A stretch of 43,926 nucleotides of DNA, taken from the NCBI GenBank assembly GCA_001769385.1, contig MEPB01000087.1:1-43926 (forward strand). Reading direction: 5' to 3'. Numbering within the stretch: position 1 is the first letter of the stretch; each line of letters opens with the position of its first letter. The position numbers were made by a program, and so were the translations under genes. Source of the stretch: Bacteroidetes bacterium RIFCSPLOWO2_12_FULL_35_15 (GTDB lineage Bacteria; Bacteroidota; Bacteroidia; 2-12-FULL-35-15). Positions 31,995-40,683 of this stretch are shown here, one piece after another. The notes below the pieces were generated by a model. That model was not told where the DNA came from and did no database searches. It saw only the letters and a list, made by a program, of their open reading frames with translations.

Positions 31995-34900
31995 ATGAAA
32001 AAATTTTATCACATTTCTATTGCAATACTGCTAATATGGCTCCTGCTATATAACAACAGTCTGCAATCACAAACCACAAGTTTTATTTATTATGGACTTG
32101 AGCAAGGATTGTCGCAATCCCAGATACAGGGTATCACACAGGATGATGACGGAAACCTTTGGATTGGAACACTTTCCGGTTTAACAAAATACAATGGAAA
32201 AGAATTTAAAGTTTATTCAAGAAAAGATTCTTTAGCCGAAGATTGGGTAACTGCACTTTGCAAGGATACTAAAGGAAATATTTGGTTTGGTCATTGGGCA
32301 GGCGGAATTTCATTTTACAACAGCAAAACAAAAAAAATTGAAAACTTAAATTTAGAAGAATATACTCGATTCAAAACAATTACCTGCATTATTGAAGATG
32401 ACAAAAATCGTTTTTGGGTCGCTACTGAAGGAGCAGGGATTTTTGTGTACGATCCAACAAACAAAAAAATGATCGTCCTCAGCAAAAAAGATGGATTGAG
32501 TAGTGATAATGTTTATAAATTATGTCTTGATCAAAAAAATAATGTCTGGGCTGCAACCGATATCGGAATTACAATTTTTAATGGAACAGCCAATTTTAAT
32601 TACAGCATTTTGAACATTGGGAATGGCTTGTTAAGTAACCGAATCACCACACTTGCAATGGTAAACGAATCTGAAATGTGGGTAGGAAGTGCCGATGCGG
32701 GAATAATGGTTTTAAAGATCAAAGATGATTTTAATGTAAAAGCGCCTCATAAAACAATTAAAGATGGCGGACAGCGCATTGATATGAAAAGCGGCTTAGG
32801 CTCCAATTTTATCAATTGTATTTATGAAGACAAAACCCATAATGTTTGGATTGGAACCACAGGAGGTGGCGCTGCAAAATGTACCCCATTCCCGTCAAAT
32901 GATAGAACAGAGGCTATTTCTAAAGCTGTTATCTATAATTACAATACCAAACAGGGGTTAAATTATTTTAATGCAAACACTATTTTTCAAGACAGAGAAG
33001 GTAATGTTTGGATAGGTACCGATATTGGTTTGAACGAATACCGTGGTGAACGTTTTCAAATATATGATGAAGCTGATAGCCTTATAAACAATTTGGTATG
33101 GACAACCCTTTGCGACCGTGATGGAAACATATGGTTAGGAACAAATGAAGGAATTTCAAAAATTTCATTCAGTCATTCTAAAATAAATCACAAAGAATAT
33201 CATAGTCTAAAAAATTACACATCAAAAGATGGATTAAGCAGCAATGTTGTTTTATCATCTTTTGAAGATAAATCCGGAAACTTATGGTTTGGAACAGGTT
33301 TCGGAGGTGTTTGTAAATTCAACGTATCCACCAAAAAGTTTGAAACATATAATAAAACAAATGGCTTAGCCGGAAATGTGGTCTATGCAATCAGCGATGA
33401 TAACCAGGGAAACATTTGGTTCGGAACCAAGGAAGGTGCTTCAAAATTCAATCCTGTTTCAAAAACTTTTAGGAATTATTCCATGGCAGATGGATTAGGC
33501 GGAAATAACGTGTATCGTATTTTTAAGGACAGCAAAGGTAATTTGTGGTTTGGTGCTTTGGGCGGTAGTCTTTCGATGTTTGATGGTGCTAGTTTTAAAA
33601 CGTATGATGAGGAGGATGGAATGCGACACCGGTTTATTTTATGCATCAACGAAGACAAGCAACACAACCTTTGGTTTGGAGCCTATGGTGGAGGCTTGTA
33701 TAAATATGATGGAAAAGAATTTACCAATTTCACAGTTAAAGAAGGCTTGACAACAGATTCGCCTTATTCCATTATTGCCGATAATAATAATCAAATTTGG
33801 ATTGGCAGCAGTCGTGGTATCGATAAGTTTGATGAGCAAACATCAAAATTTATTCATTACGGAAAATCAGAAGGGTTTTTGGGTGTTGAAACAAATCCTA
33901 ATGCTGTTTGTATTGACAAAGAAGGCAACCTTTGGTTTGGAAGTATCATGGGAGCTGTTCGATACAGCCCAAAAGAAGACAAACCAAATACGGTTGAGCC
34001 ACAAACCTTCATTACTGGCTTAAAACTTTTTATGAAAGAAATTCCTTTCCCTGATGATGCCCGATTTTCCTATAATGAAAATCATTTGACATTTAATTTT
34101 CTTGGAATTAGTTTGAGTAATCCTAAAAGCGTGGAGTACCAATACAAACTTGATGGATTCGATAATGATTGGCTTCCCGCGTTTACAAAAGCTACGGAAG
34201 CTGTTTACACCAACTTGCCGGCCGGCTCCTACACATTCATGGTACGTGCTTATAACAGCGATGGAACCTATAATATTCAGCCTGCAGAATATAAATTCTT
34301 TATTGCTCCACCGTTTTGGCAAACTGCAGTATTTTATATTCTTGTAGCTGCTATTGCATTTTTTGGAATATATGTTTTTGATAAAATGCGTACACGAAAA
34401 CTGACATTCGCTAAAAAACAATTAGAAGATAAAGTAGAAGAACGTACTCAGGAACTTGCAAAAATGAATGCTGAATTAGCTGAAAAAAACAAAGGCATTA
34501 CCGATAGTATTCGTTATGCAAAACGGATTCAGGAAGCTATTTTGCCGCCAGAAAAAACTGTTAGCAGGCTTTTGCCAAACTCTTTTGTTCTTTCAAAACC
34601 CAAAGATATTGTAAGTGGAGACTTTTATTTTATTGATGAAAAGGGGGATGAAATTATTGTTGCAGCTGTTGATTGCACAGGACATGGAGTACCGGGCGCT
34701 TTTATGAGCATTGTGGGCCACAATATTTTAAATCAGGCTTTAAGTGAAAGCAAACTGGTTACACCATCTCTTCTGCTCGACAAATTAAATAAAGGAGTAA
34801 GTGAAACATTAAAACAAAGTTCTTTTGAAACCAAGTTGCGCGATGGAATGGATATTGCTTTGTGCACGATCAATTTTAAAACATTGGAATTACAGTTTGC

Positions 34901-35252
34901 AGGAGCTTACAATCCCGTGTTTATCGTTCGGGGAAATGAATTGATTGAAAGAAAAGGAAATATTATTTCTATTGGCAGCTATACAAAAACACAGCAACAA
35001 CAACTTTATACCAACCATGTAATTCAGTTACAAAAAGACGATACTATTTATATTTTCTCTGATGGTTATGCCGATCAATTTGGCGGGTCGGAAGGCAAGA
35101 AATTTAAAATCAATAAATTTAAAACAATGTTGTTAAGTTTCAATGGCGTTTCCATGGATGAGCAAAAATTTATTCTTGAAAAATCGATTGAAGACTGGCG
35201 CGGGAGTCTGCAGCAAGTGGATGATATATTAGTGATTGGGATAAAGATATAG
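31995..35252 (+). CDS. membrane sensor: Reg_prop propeller, Y_Y_Y domain and SpoIIE phosphatase
   Basis: The 1085-residue protein begins with a signal peptide or signal anchor (residues 1-25). Residues about 40-690 hold roughly 14 two-component-regulator propeller repeats (for example DDDGNLWIGTLSGLTKYN, DSKGNLWFGALGGSLSMFDG), likely two seven-bladed propellers, followed by a Y_Y_Y domain (about 700-768). A membrane helix follows at 773-795, a coiled coil at 800-840, then a PP2C/SpoIIE Ser/Thr phosphatase (838-1085) with VSGDFYFID, AVDCTGHGVPGAFMS and DGYADQFGG carrying the metal-binding Asp residues. It should sense a periplasmic or surface ligand and dephosphorylate an anti-sigma antagonist or similar partner in the cytoplasm. 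No HPK or regulator is adjacent. Confidence 0.9.
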   Translation: MKKFYHISIAILLIWLLLYNNSLQSQTTSFIYYGLEQGLSQSQIQGITQDDDGNLWIGTLSGLTKYNGKEFKVYSRKDSLAEDWVTALCKDTKGNIWFGHWAGGISFYNSKTKKIENLNLEEYTRFKTITCIIEDDKNRFWVATEGAGIFVYDPTNKKMIVLSKKDGLSSDNVYKLCLDQKNNVWAATDIGITIFNGTANFNYSILNIGNGLLSNRITTLAMVNESEMWVGSADAGIMVLKIKDDFNVKAPHKTIKDGGQRIDMKSGLGSNFINCIYEDKTHNVWIGTTGGGAAKCTPFPSNDRTEAISKAVIYNYNTKQGLNYFNANTIFQDREGNVWIGTDIGLNEYRGERFQIYDEADSLINNLVWTTLCDRDGNIWLGTNEGISKISFSHSKINHKEYHSLKNYTSKDGLSSNVVLSSFEDKSGNLWFGTGFGGVCKFNVSTKKFETYNKTNGLAGNVVYAISDDNQGNIWFGTKEGASKFNPVSKTFRNYSMADGLGGNNVYRIFKDSKGNLWFGALGGSLSMFDGASFKTYDEEDGMRHRFILCINEDKQHNLWFGAYGGGLYKYDGKEFTNFTVKEGLTTDSPYSIIADNNNQIWIGSSRGIDKFDEQTSKFIHYGKSEGFLGVETNPNAVCIDKEGNLWFGSIMGAVRYSPKEDKPNTVEPQTFITGLKLFMKEIPFPDDARFSYNENHLTFNFLGISLSNPKSVEYQYKLDGFDNDWLPAFTKATEAVYTNLPAGSYTFMVRAYNSDGTYNIQPAEYKFFIAPPFWQTAVFYILVAAIAFFGIYVFDKMRTRKLTFAKKQLEDKVEERTQELAKMNAELAEKNKGITDSIRYAKRIQEAILPPEKTVSRLLPNSFVLSKPKDIVSGDFYFIDEKGDEIIVAAVDCTGHGVPGAFMSIVGHNILNQALSESKLVTPSLLLDKLNKGVSETLKQSSFETKLRDGMDIALCTINFKTLELQFAGAYNPVFIVRGNELIERKGNIISIGSYTKTQQQQLYTNHVIQLQKDDTIYIFSDGYADQFGGSEGKKFKINKFKTMLLSFNGVSMDEQKFILEKSIEDWRGSLQQVDDILVIGIKI

Positions 35253-35271
35253 TTGATTGCAATCGGTTCGT

Positions 35272-35319
35272 TCTGAATTTATTTCAGAATCGATGCGCGG
35301 ATGCTGAATCATTTCAGCG
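35272..35319. repeat. tandem TTCTGAA/TTCAGAA and GCTGAA/TTCAGC hairpins
   Basis: TTCTGAA (35272-35278) pairs with TTCAGAA (35284-35290), and GCTGAA (35304-35309) with TTCAGC (35314-35319). They lie between convergent genes. They resemble a GATGCTGAA...TTCAGC type of intergenic repeat and may reduce read-through, but they lack T-runs. Confidence 0.5.
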
Positions 35320-35334
35320 TAAATCAACAAAATT

Positions 35335-37365
35335 TTACTTTACAACAATTCTGCCCAACAAGGCATTGAATGTTTTTTTTGCTTCTAATAATGCATAGAG
35401 TTGAGGCATTAACGTCATTAGCTCTTCTTCAGGAGGATTTTCTTTTAAACGTTTTTGAATATCATGGATCATCATTTCCAGTCTGCGACTTTTTAGTGCA
35501 TATACTGCATTTTCCAATGATTTTTTTAATATATTTTCTTCTTTCGTAATATAAATACTATGCTTTTCCCAGTCAGAAAGTAAATAAGGACTACTTATCA
35601 GATCGATTGTTAATCCACAAATAGCAACATTTTCATGACTTACAAAATAGTTAAAATCCGGTACAGTATCTTTTTCTAAATGCTGAACAAACTCATTATA
35701 AATACTATTGTACAATAAATTATCGAGCACAATATTATCATGTTGTAATTCATGAATAATAAGTTGTGCCACTGAAACTTCTATTTGCACAGCCTTACCT
35801 CTTTCATCTTTTTCATCTGAGTCAATGAAAAGGTTTTTATTTCCGTAATTAATTAAAATGCGAATGATATCCCTTTCCTGATGTTCGGCATCAGCAATCG
35901 CATTTTCCTTTTTTTCTTCAAGAGCAGCAACTTCAGAACCAAGGTTCTCTTCTGAACTTAGATTTTCGGAATTGCTTTGATTTCTTTTTTCGTTGAACTT
36001 TTTGCTTCGTATCTTATTTAACTCATTCAATAAGATCTGCTCCTCAACATCCATAATACGGCTACATTCCTTCACATATACCGAACGGTAAATAGCTTCA
36101 GGAATCAATGCAATGCTCTCCACAATTTCTTTTATCAGTCCGGCTTTTTTAATGGGATCGTTTTGTACATCACCCATCAACAAATTCGTTTTGAAAGAAA
36201 TAAAATCCTTAGAATTATTTTTAATAAAGGATTTCAGCTCCTCGCTACTAACTCGTTTCGAATATGAATCAGGATCTTCACCATCGGGAAAAAGTAAAAC
36301 CTTTACGTTCATCCCCTCTTCCAAAATTAAATCTATCCCCCTAAAACTGGCTTTAATACCGGCATTGTCGCCATCATATAAAATAGTGATGTTTTTTGTA
36401 AAACGATTGATCAATTTTATCTGACCATGGGTAAGTGATGTCCCACTGCTTGCCACCACATTTTCTATTCCTGCCTGGTGCATTGATATAACATCAGTAT
36501 AGCCTTCCACTAAAAAACAATTATCCTGATTGATAATTTCTTTTTTCGCGAAATAAATTCCATACAATACATCACTCTTGTGATAAATTTCCGTTTCCGG
36601 AGAGTTGATGTATTTTGCAATTTTTTTTGTATCGGTTCGTAATGTCCTGCCACCAAAAGCAATTACCCGCCCAGTAACATTATGTATTGGAAACATGACA
36701 CGACCCCAAAACCGATCTAGATATTTATTTTCTTGTTTGGTTTCCGCAACATTTTCTTGTTCTTCTGTATTCTTTTCAGTCTGGTTTTCATTTTTATATT
36801 CAATGGTAAGTCCGGATTTTACAAGATAATCCATCTTATAACCGGTTGCCAATGCAATATCCGTAAATACAGTCCGATGGTTGATACTATAACCTAATTG
36901 AAATTTTTGAATGATATCTTCTCTGAAACCACGCTCCTTGAAATATCCTAATCCTACCGATTTTCCTTCATCCGTATTATATAGATTTTCAGAAAAATGT
37001 TTTTGAGCATAGGAAGAAACAACAAGCAAACTTTCTCTGTCATTCTGTGTTTGAAGCTGTTCGGGTGATTGTTCCTCCTCTGTTATCCGGATATTGTATT
37101 TTTTTGCTAAGGAACGCAATGCATCGGGATATGACAATTGCTCTTTGTCCATCAAAAAATTAATGGCATGTCCTCCTTTTCCACAACCAAAGCACTTATA
37201 AATTCCTTTTGCCGGTGACACATAAAATGAAGGAGTTTTTTCATCATGAAAAGGGCACAACCCAATAAGATTTACTCCACGTTTTTTAAGTGTTACATAA
37301 TCAGCTACCACCTCTTCAACACGAGCAGCTTCAAATATTTTATCAATGTCTTCTTTGTGTATCAC
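35335..37365 (-). CDS. dnaG: DNA primase
   Basis: The 676-residue protein synthesises RNA primers for DNA replication. The N-terminal zinc-ribbon has C37, H40, C58 and C61 (CPFHDEKTPSFYVSP, CFGCGKGG). The toprim core follows: FGGRTL, then LVEGYTDVISMHQAG with its conserved Glu near residue 285, and LYDGDNAGIKAS with the acidic pair. The helicase-binding C-terminal region is recognisable only by position and is longer and more charged than in E. coli, with a low-complexity stretch (about 460-500). ATG 37365 is the start; a hairpin repeat pair lies 20-70 bases upstream. Confidence 0.95.
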   Translation of the reverse strand: MIHKEDIDKIFEAARVEEVVADYVTLKKRGVNLIGLCPFHDEKTPSFYVSPAKGIYKCFGCGKGGHAINFLMDKEQLSYPDALRSLAKKYNIRITEEEQSPEQLQTQNDRESLLVVSSYAQKHFSENLYNTDEGKSVGLGYFKERGFREDIIQKFQLGYSINHRTVFTDIALATGYKMDYLVKSGLTIEYKNENQTEKNTEEQENVAETKQENKYLDRFWGRVMFPIHNVTGRVIAFGGRTLRTDTKKIAKYINSPETEIYHKSDVLYGIYFAKKEIINQDNCFLVEGYTDVISMHQAGIENVVASSGTSLTHGQIKLINRFTKNITILYDGDNAGIKASFRGIDLILEEGMNVKVLLFPDGEDPDSYSKRVSSEELKSFIKNNSKDFISFKTNLLMGDVQNDPIKKAGLIKEIVESIALIPEAIYRSVYVKECSRIMDVEEQILLNELNKIRSKKFNEKRNQSNSENLSSEENLGSEVAALEEKKENAIADAEHQERDIIRILINYGNKNLFIDSDEKDERGKAVQIEVSVAQLIIHELQHDNIVLDNLLYNSIYNEFVQHLEKDTVPDFNYFVSHENVAICGLTIDLISSPYLLSDWEKHSIYITKEENILKKSLENAVYALKSRRLEMMIHDIQKRLKENPPEEELMTLMPQLYALLEAKKTFNALLGRIVVK

Positions 37366-37384
37366 TTAAATCATTTCTTTTATG

Positions 37385-37455
37385 TTCGACTCCTCAGGAG
37401 TCGTATGTTTGTATACCGTTTTTTTATTAATATGCGACCCCTTCGGGGTCGAACG
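37385..37455. repeat. inverted pair of GTTCGAC hairpin repeats
   Basis: Hairpin one is CGACTCCT-C-AGGAGTCG (37387-37403) and hairpin two CGACCCC-TTC-GGGGTCG (37435-37451). Read on opposite strands they are two copies of GTTCGAC(T/C)CC...GG(A/G)GTCG(T/C)ATA, in inverted orientation. The arms differ by a paired T-A to C-G change, so the hairpin structure is kept. Members of a small intergenic repeat family. Confidence 0.75.
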
Positions 37456-37621
37456 TTTGAGATCTTTTTTTCTGAAATTTAAAATTTTATTCCTTTCCTG
37501 AAGAATTCAATTCGCAAAAAAATATTTTTTTGAAAAACTTAGCGCCTTTGTGGCAAAAAAACAATCCATCCTCCAAAAAAGGAATGCTAATTTACGAATA
37601 AAATGTGTTGAATTTGAGAAT

Positions 37622-39043
37622 TTATTTGCTGGTCAATTTAGCAATGGCACGTTGGCTCTCTTCGTTATTCGGGTTGAGTTTTAGCGATTTTCGATAGTTT
37701 GCTATTGCCTTTTCTTTTTGTCCCATAATACGATAAGTTTCACCCAAACCATGATACACGCTCCATGAATCCGGATATTGTTCTTCGTTATGTTTAAAAA
37801 GCTTGTAGGCCTCTTCCGTTTTACGTGCTTTTAACAGCTGGAAACCGATATCATTAAACCGTTCATCTCCATTAGGAAATTTATAGGGTGTCAATCCGCT
37901 TAATTCAGTTTCAACTGCTTTTACCTTTGTAATAAAGTAATCAAAAGGGATGGTGCCTTCCAGCAAATCGTTTTCATATTTATCAATACAATTTCCTAAG
38001 TATTTGCACTCATCATAAGGAGCACATTTACAGGAAACATATGCATTTAACATTCTGTCTCCTTCAATCAGATAAACCGAATCGTTTGTTTGCATCACCA
38101 ATTGATCAAAATTACAAAATGCTGCCAGTGCCAATTGCGAATAATTTTGTGAAGCATTTTTAAATCCTCCGTAAGTGGTCTGCCAAACTGTTTGTATCAA
38201 TTGCATTCCACCTTCACACGGATTTATTTTCCGGATAACTCCGGCAACATTTCCTGCTCCTGCATGATAGGAATGTAATACCAACAACCTGAACCATAAA
38301 TCAGTTTCGTTGTAAGAGACATGGGCACTATCCAACATTGCTTTGGTATAAGGAATACAAATCCTGCTTAATAAACGGGATGCACCAAAAGCTGATTTTT
38401 CGATATCCGTGCGCTCATCAACCGTTTTGTTTACAATCAGACCCTGGTTACGTGCAACAGATTTCATTAACTGAAAAGGACCATTTGCTCCAACACCGGA
38501 TTTGGTATTCATTTTTCCCGGACTTTCAATTAACAAGATCGCCTGGGCATACCAGGGATCAACCCCATTCTTTTTAAACACATCAATCGAACGACTGATG
38601 GTAGGCATTACTTTTTTAAACTCGTAAAAATCTTTTTTTCCTGCCGTAATAAGCACATTAATACTATCCGCAATGTTATTTATTTTTCGAATACTATCAC
38701 GGTATAAATTATGCTGAACATCATTTAATTTATTCCAATCTTTTACGGAGATCTTATCTAATACTTTACGATTTGCAGCAATGCTGACAATTGCAGAATC
38801 GGGACGAAGATTCATTATCTGCTGCCAGAATTTTGCCTGAGGAAGCTCTTGCCAACCTTCTGAATATAATTGAGCATCATTAATAAATTTCATTTTCAAA
38901 ACCTCATCATAACCAACCACATACTTTTCGATTATTGACACTTTACTGATATCCGTTTGGGCAGAGGCATAAACACAAATGCCTTGCAGCATCAGAAACA
39001 ATGCCTTTAGAAAAAATTTATATGATCCTTGAATGATTTTCAA
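37622..39043 (-). CDS. SLT-domain lytic transglycosylase with C-terminal TPR
   Basis: The 473-residue protein has a signal peptide (residues 1-28, ending YASAQ), a helical N-terminal part, and an SLT domain at about 155-270: AQAILLIESPGKMNTKS with catalytic E173, GVGANGPFQLM and LVLHSYHAGAGNVAG (the counterpart of YNAGxGxV). The C-terminal segment from about 395 has TPR helices (WSVYHGLGETYRIMGQKEKA). It would cut peptidoglycan glycan strands from the periplasm or outer membrane, the TPR part likely binding partners. A Cys-rich loop (CKCAPYDECKYLGNC, about 335-350) is an unusual addition, perhaps disulfide-bonded. Confidence 0.82.
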   Translation of the reverse strand: MKIIQGSYKFFLKALFLMLQGICVYASAQTDISKVSIIEKYVVGYDEVLKMKFINDAQLYSEGWQELPQAKFWQQIMNLRPDSAIVSIAANRKVLDKISVKDWNKLNDVQHNLYRDSIRKINNIADSINVLITAGKKDFYEFKKVMPTISRSIDVFKKNGVDPWYAQAILLIESPGKMNTKSGVGANGPFQLMKSVARNQGLIVNKTVDERTDIEKSAFGASRLLSRICIPYTKAMLDSAHVSYNETDLWFRLLVLHSYHAGAGNVAGVIRKINPCEGGMQLIQTVWQTTYGGFKNASQNYSQLALAAFCNFDQLVMQTNDSVYLIEGDRMLNAYVSCKCAPYDECKYLGNCIDKYENDLLEGTIPFDYFITKVKAVETELSGLTPYKFPNGDERFNDIGFQLLKARKTEEAYKLFKHNEEQYPDSWSVYHGLGETYRIMGQKEKAIANYRKSLKLNPNNEESQRAIAKLTSK

Positions 39044-39281
39044 AATATGATTTTATAATTTTATAAAAATAGTTTTCTAAATGCAGTCTTCACCATTATT
39101 CTATTATACTTTTTAACATACTTTATCAACAACTTATTTATTCAAACGTTTGAATTTTATTTTAGTTGCATTTGAATTTTTAATTTAAATTTCCTGAACT
39201 CGTTTTTACCATATTATTTTTTCTGAATTTTAACATGATATCGGTAGTCTTTTTCGTCATAATTTATGTAATTTATTTACT

Positions 39282-39289
39282 TACTTTTG
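39282..39289 (+). promoter_or_regulatory. -7 promoter element for the acyl-CoA dehydrogenase
   Basis: TACTTTTG lies 28 bases before the ATG at 39318. The 274-base region before the gene is otherwise very AT-rich with no recognised feature. Confidence 0.5.
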
Positions 39290-39317
39290 TTGCTCAAAAT
39301 TTCTAAACTATATTATT

Positions 39318-40496
39318 ATGGCAACCGATAGATTTGAAGCTCACGATTATTATTTAATGGACGAGTTATTGACTGACGAACATAAGTTAATACGTGAAAC
39401 AGCCCGTGCTTGGGTTAAAAAAGAAGTTACTCCCATTGTGGAAGAAGCTTGTCAGAATGCAAAATTTCCAAAACAATGGATCAAAGGCTTAGCCGATATT
39501 GGCGCTTTTGGTCCTTATATTCCTGCTGAATATGGTGGAGCCGGATTAGATCAGATTTCTTATGGAATCATCATGCAAGAATTAGAGCGTGGCGATAGCG
39601 GATTGCGTTCAACGGCATCCGTACAAAGCTCTTTGGTAATGTATCCTATTTATTCATTTGGTTCAGAAGAACAAAAACGAAAATATCTTCCGAAACTTGC
39701 TGCCGGAGAAATTATGGGCTGCTTTGGTTTAACAGAACCTGATTATGGTTCAAACCCTTCCGGAATGATCACCAACATTAAAGACAAAGGCGACCATTAT
39801 TTATTGAATGGCGCTAAAATGTGGATCTCCAACTCTCCTTTCGCTGATATTGCAGTAGTTTGGGCAAAAGATGAAGCAGGTGATATCCGCGGAATGGTTA
39901 TTGAACGAGGAATGGAAGGATTTACAACCCCTGAAACACATGGCAAATGGAGTTTACGCGCCAGTGCAACAGGCGAATTAGTTTTCTCAAATGTAAAAGT
40001 TCCTAAAGAAAATATTTTTCCTAACATCAAAGGATTAAAAGGTCCTTTGAGTTGCTTAAACTCAGCACGTTTTGGTATTGCCTGGGGTGCAATTGGTGCT
40101 GCAATGGATTGTTATGATTCAGCTTTGCGTTATTCAAAAGAACGTATCCAGTTTGGCAAACCTATTGGTGCATTTCAATTAACGCAAAAGAAATTGGCTG
40201 AAATGATCACAGAGATCACCAAAGCTCAATTATTAACCTGGAGATTAGGCGTTTTGAAAAATGAGAACCGTGCTACACCGGCACAAATTTCGATGAGTAA
40301 ACGTAACAATGTGAACATGGCATTACAAATTGCCCGTGAAGCACGCCAAATACATGGCGGAATGGGTATTACAGGCGAATTCCCGATCATGCGCCACATG
40401 ATGAATTTAGAATCTGTTATAACATACGAAGGAACACATGATATCCATTTATTGATCACAGGTATGGATGTAACAGGTTTTAACGCGTTTGAATAA
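39318..40496 (+). CDS. gcdH: glutaryl-CoA dehydrogenase (acyl-CoA dehydrogenase family)
   Basis: This 392-residue flavoenzyme should oxidise and decarboxylate glutaryl-CoA to crotonyl-CoA in lysine/tryptophan breakdown. The match to GCDH is close: DSGLRSTASVQSSLVMYPIY with R97 at the position that binds the glutaryl carboxylate, CFGLTEPDYGSNPSGM for FAD, GPLSCLNSARFGIAWGAIGA, and the catalytic base E371 in ITYEGTHDIHLL. An ordinary acyl-CoA dehydrogenase is the only real alternative. It stands alone between its own promoter core and a strong terminator, so no pathway partners are adjacent. Confidence 0.92.
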   Translation: MATDRFEAHDYYLMDELLTDEHKLIRETARAWVKKEVTPIVEEACQNAKFPKQWIKGLADIGAFGPYIPAEYGGAGLDQISYGIIMQELERGDSGLRSTASVQSSLVMYPIYSFGSEEQKRKYLPKLAAGEIMGCFGLTEPDYGSNPSGMITNIKDKGDHYLLNGAKMWISNSPFADIAVVWAKDEAGDIRGMVIERGMEGFTTPETHGKWSLRASATGELVFSNVKVPKENIFPNIKGLKGPLSCLNSARFGIAWGAIGAAMDCYDSALRYSKERIQFGKPIGAFQLTQKKLAEMITEITKAQLLTWRLGVLKNENRATPAQISMSKRNNVNMALQIAREARQIHGGMGITGEFPIMRHMMNLESVITYEGTHDIHLLITGMDVTGFNAFE

Positions 40497-40520
40497 TTAT
40501 TGAATCATAATATAAAAAGT

Positions 40521-40556
40521 AAAGGGCAACCATATTTTGGTTGCCCTTTGCTTTTT
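40521..40556 (+). terminator. intrinsic terminator after gcdH
   Basis: AAAGGGCAACCA (40521-40532) pairs with TGGTTGCCCTTT (40538-40549) in a 12-base-pair stem, followed by GC and TTTTT. Confidence 0.93.
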
Positions 40557-40648
40557 AACAAATTTAAACAGAAAAATAATTATCCAACCATAACAAATCT
40601 TAAAGTAAACCGTTCCTGCTTTTGAAAAATTCATATTAAAAATTGTTT

Positions 40649-40656
40649 TATCTTTG
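40649..40656 (+). promoter_or_regulatory. -7 promoter element for dxs
   Basis: TATCTTTG, an exact TAnnTTTG match, lies 27 bases before the dxs ATG. Confidence 0.55.
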
Positions 40657-40683
40657 TTATGCATTTAATTACCCCTAGAATTA

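Noticed and set aside
37387-37451. Possible CRISPR repeats (two similar hairpins about 48 bases apart)
   Set aside because: The copies are in opposite orientation and there are only two, with no spacer series or cas genes.
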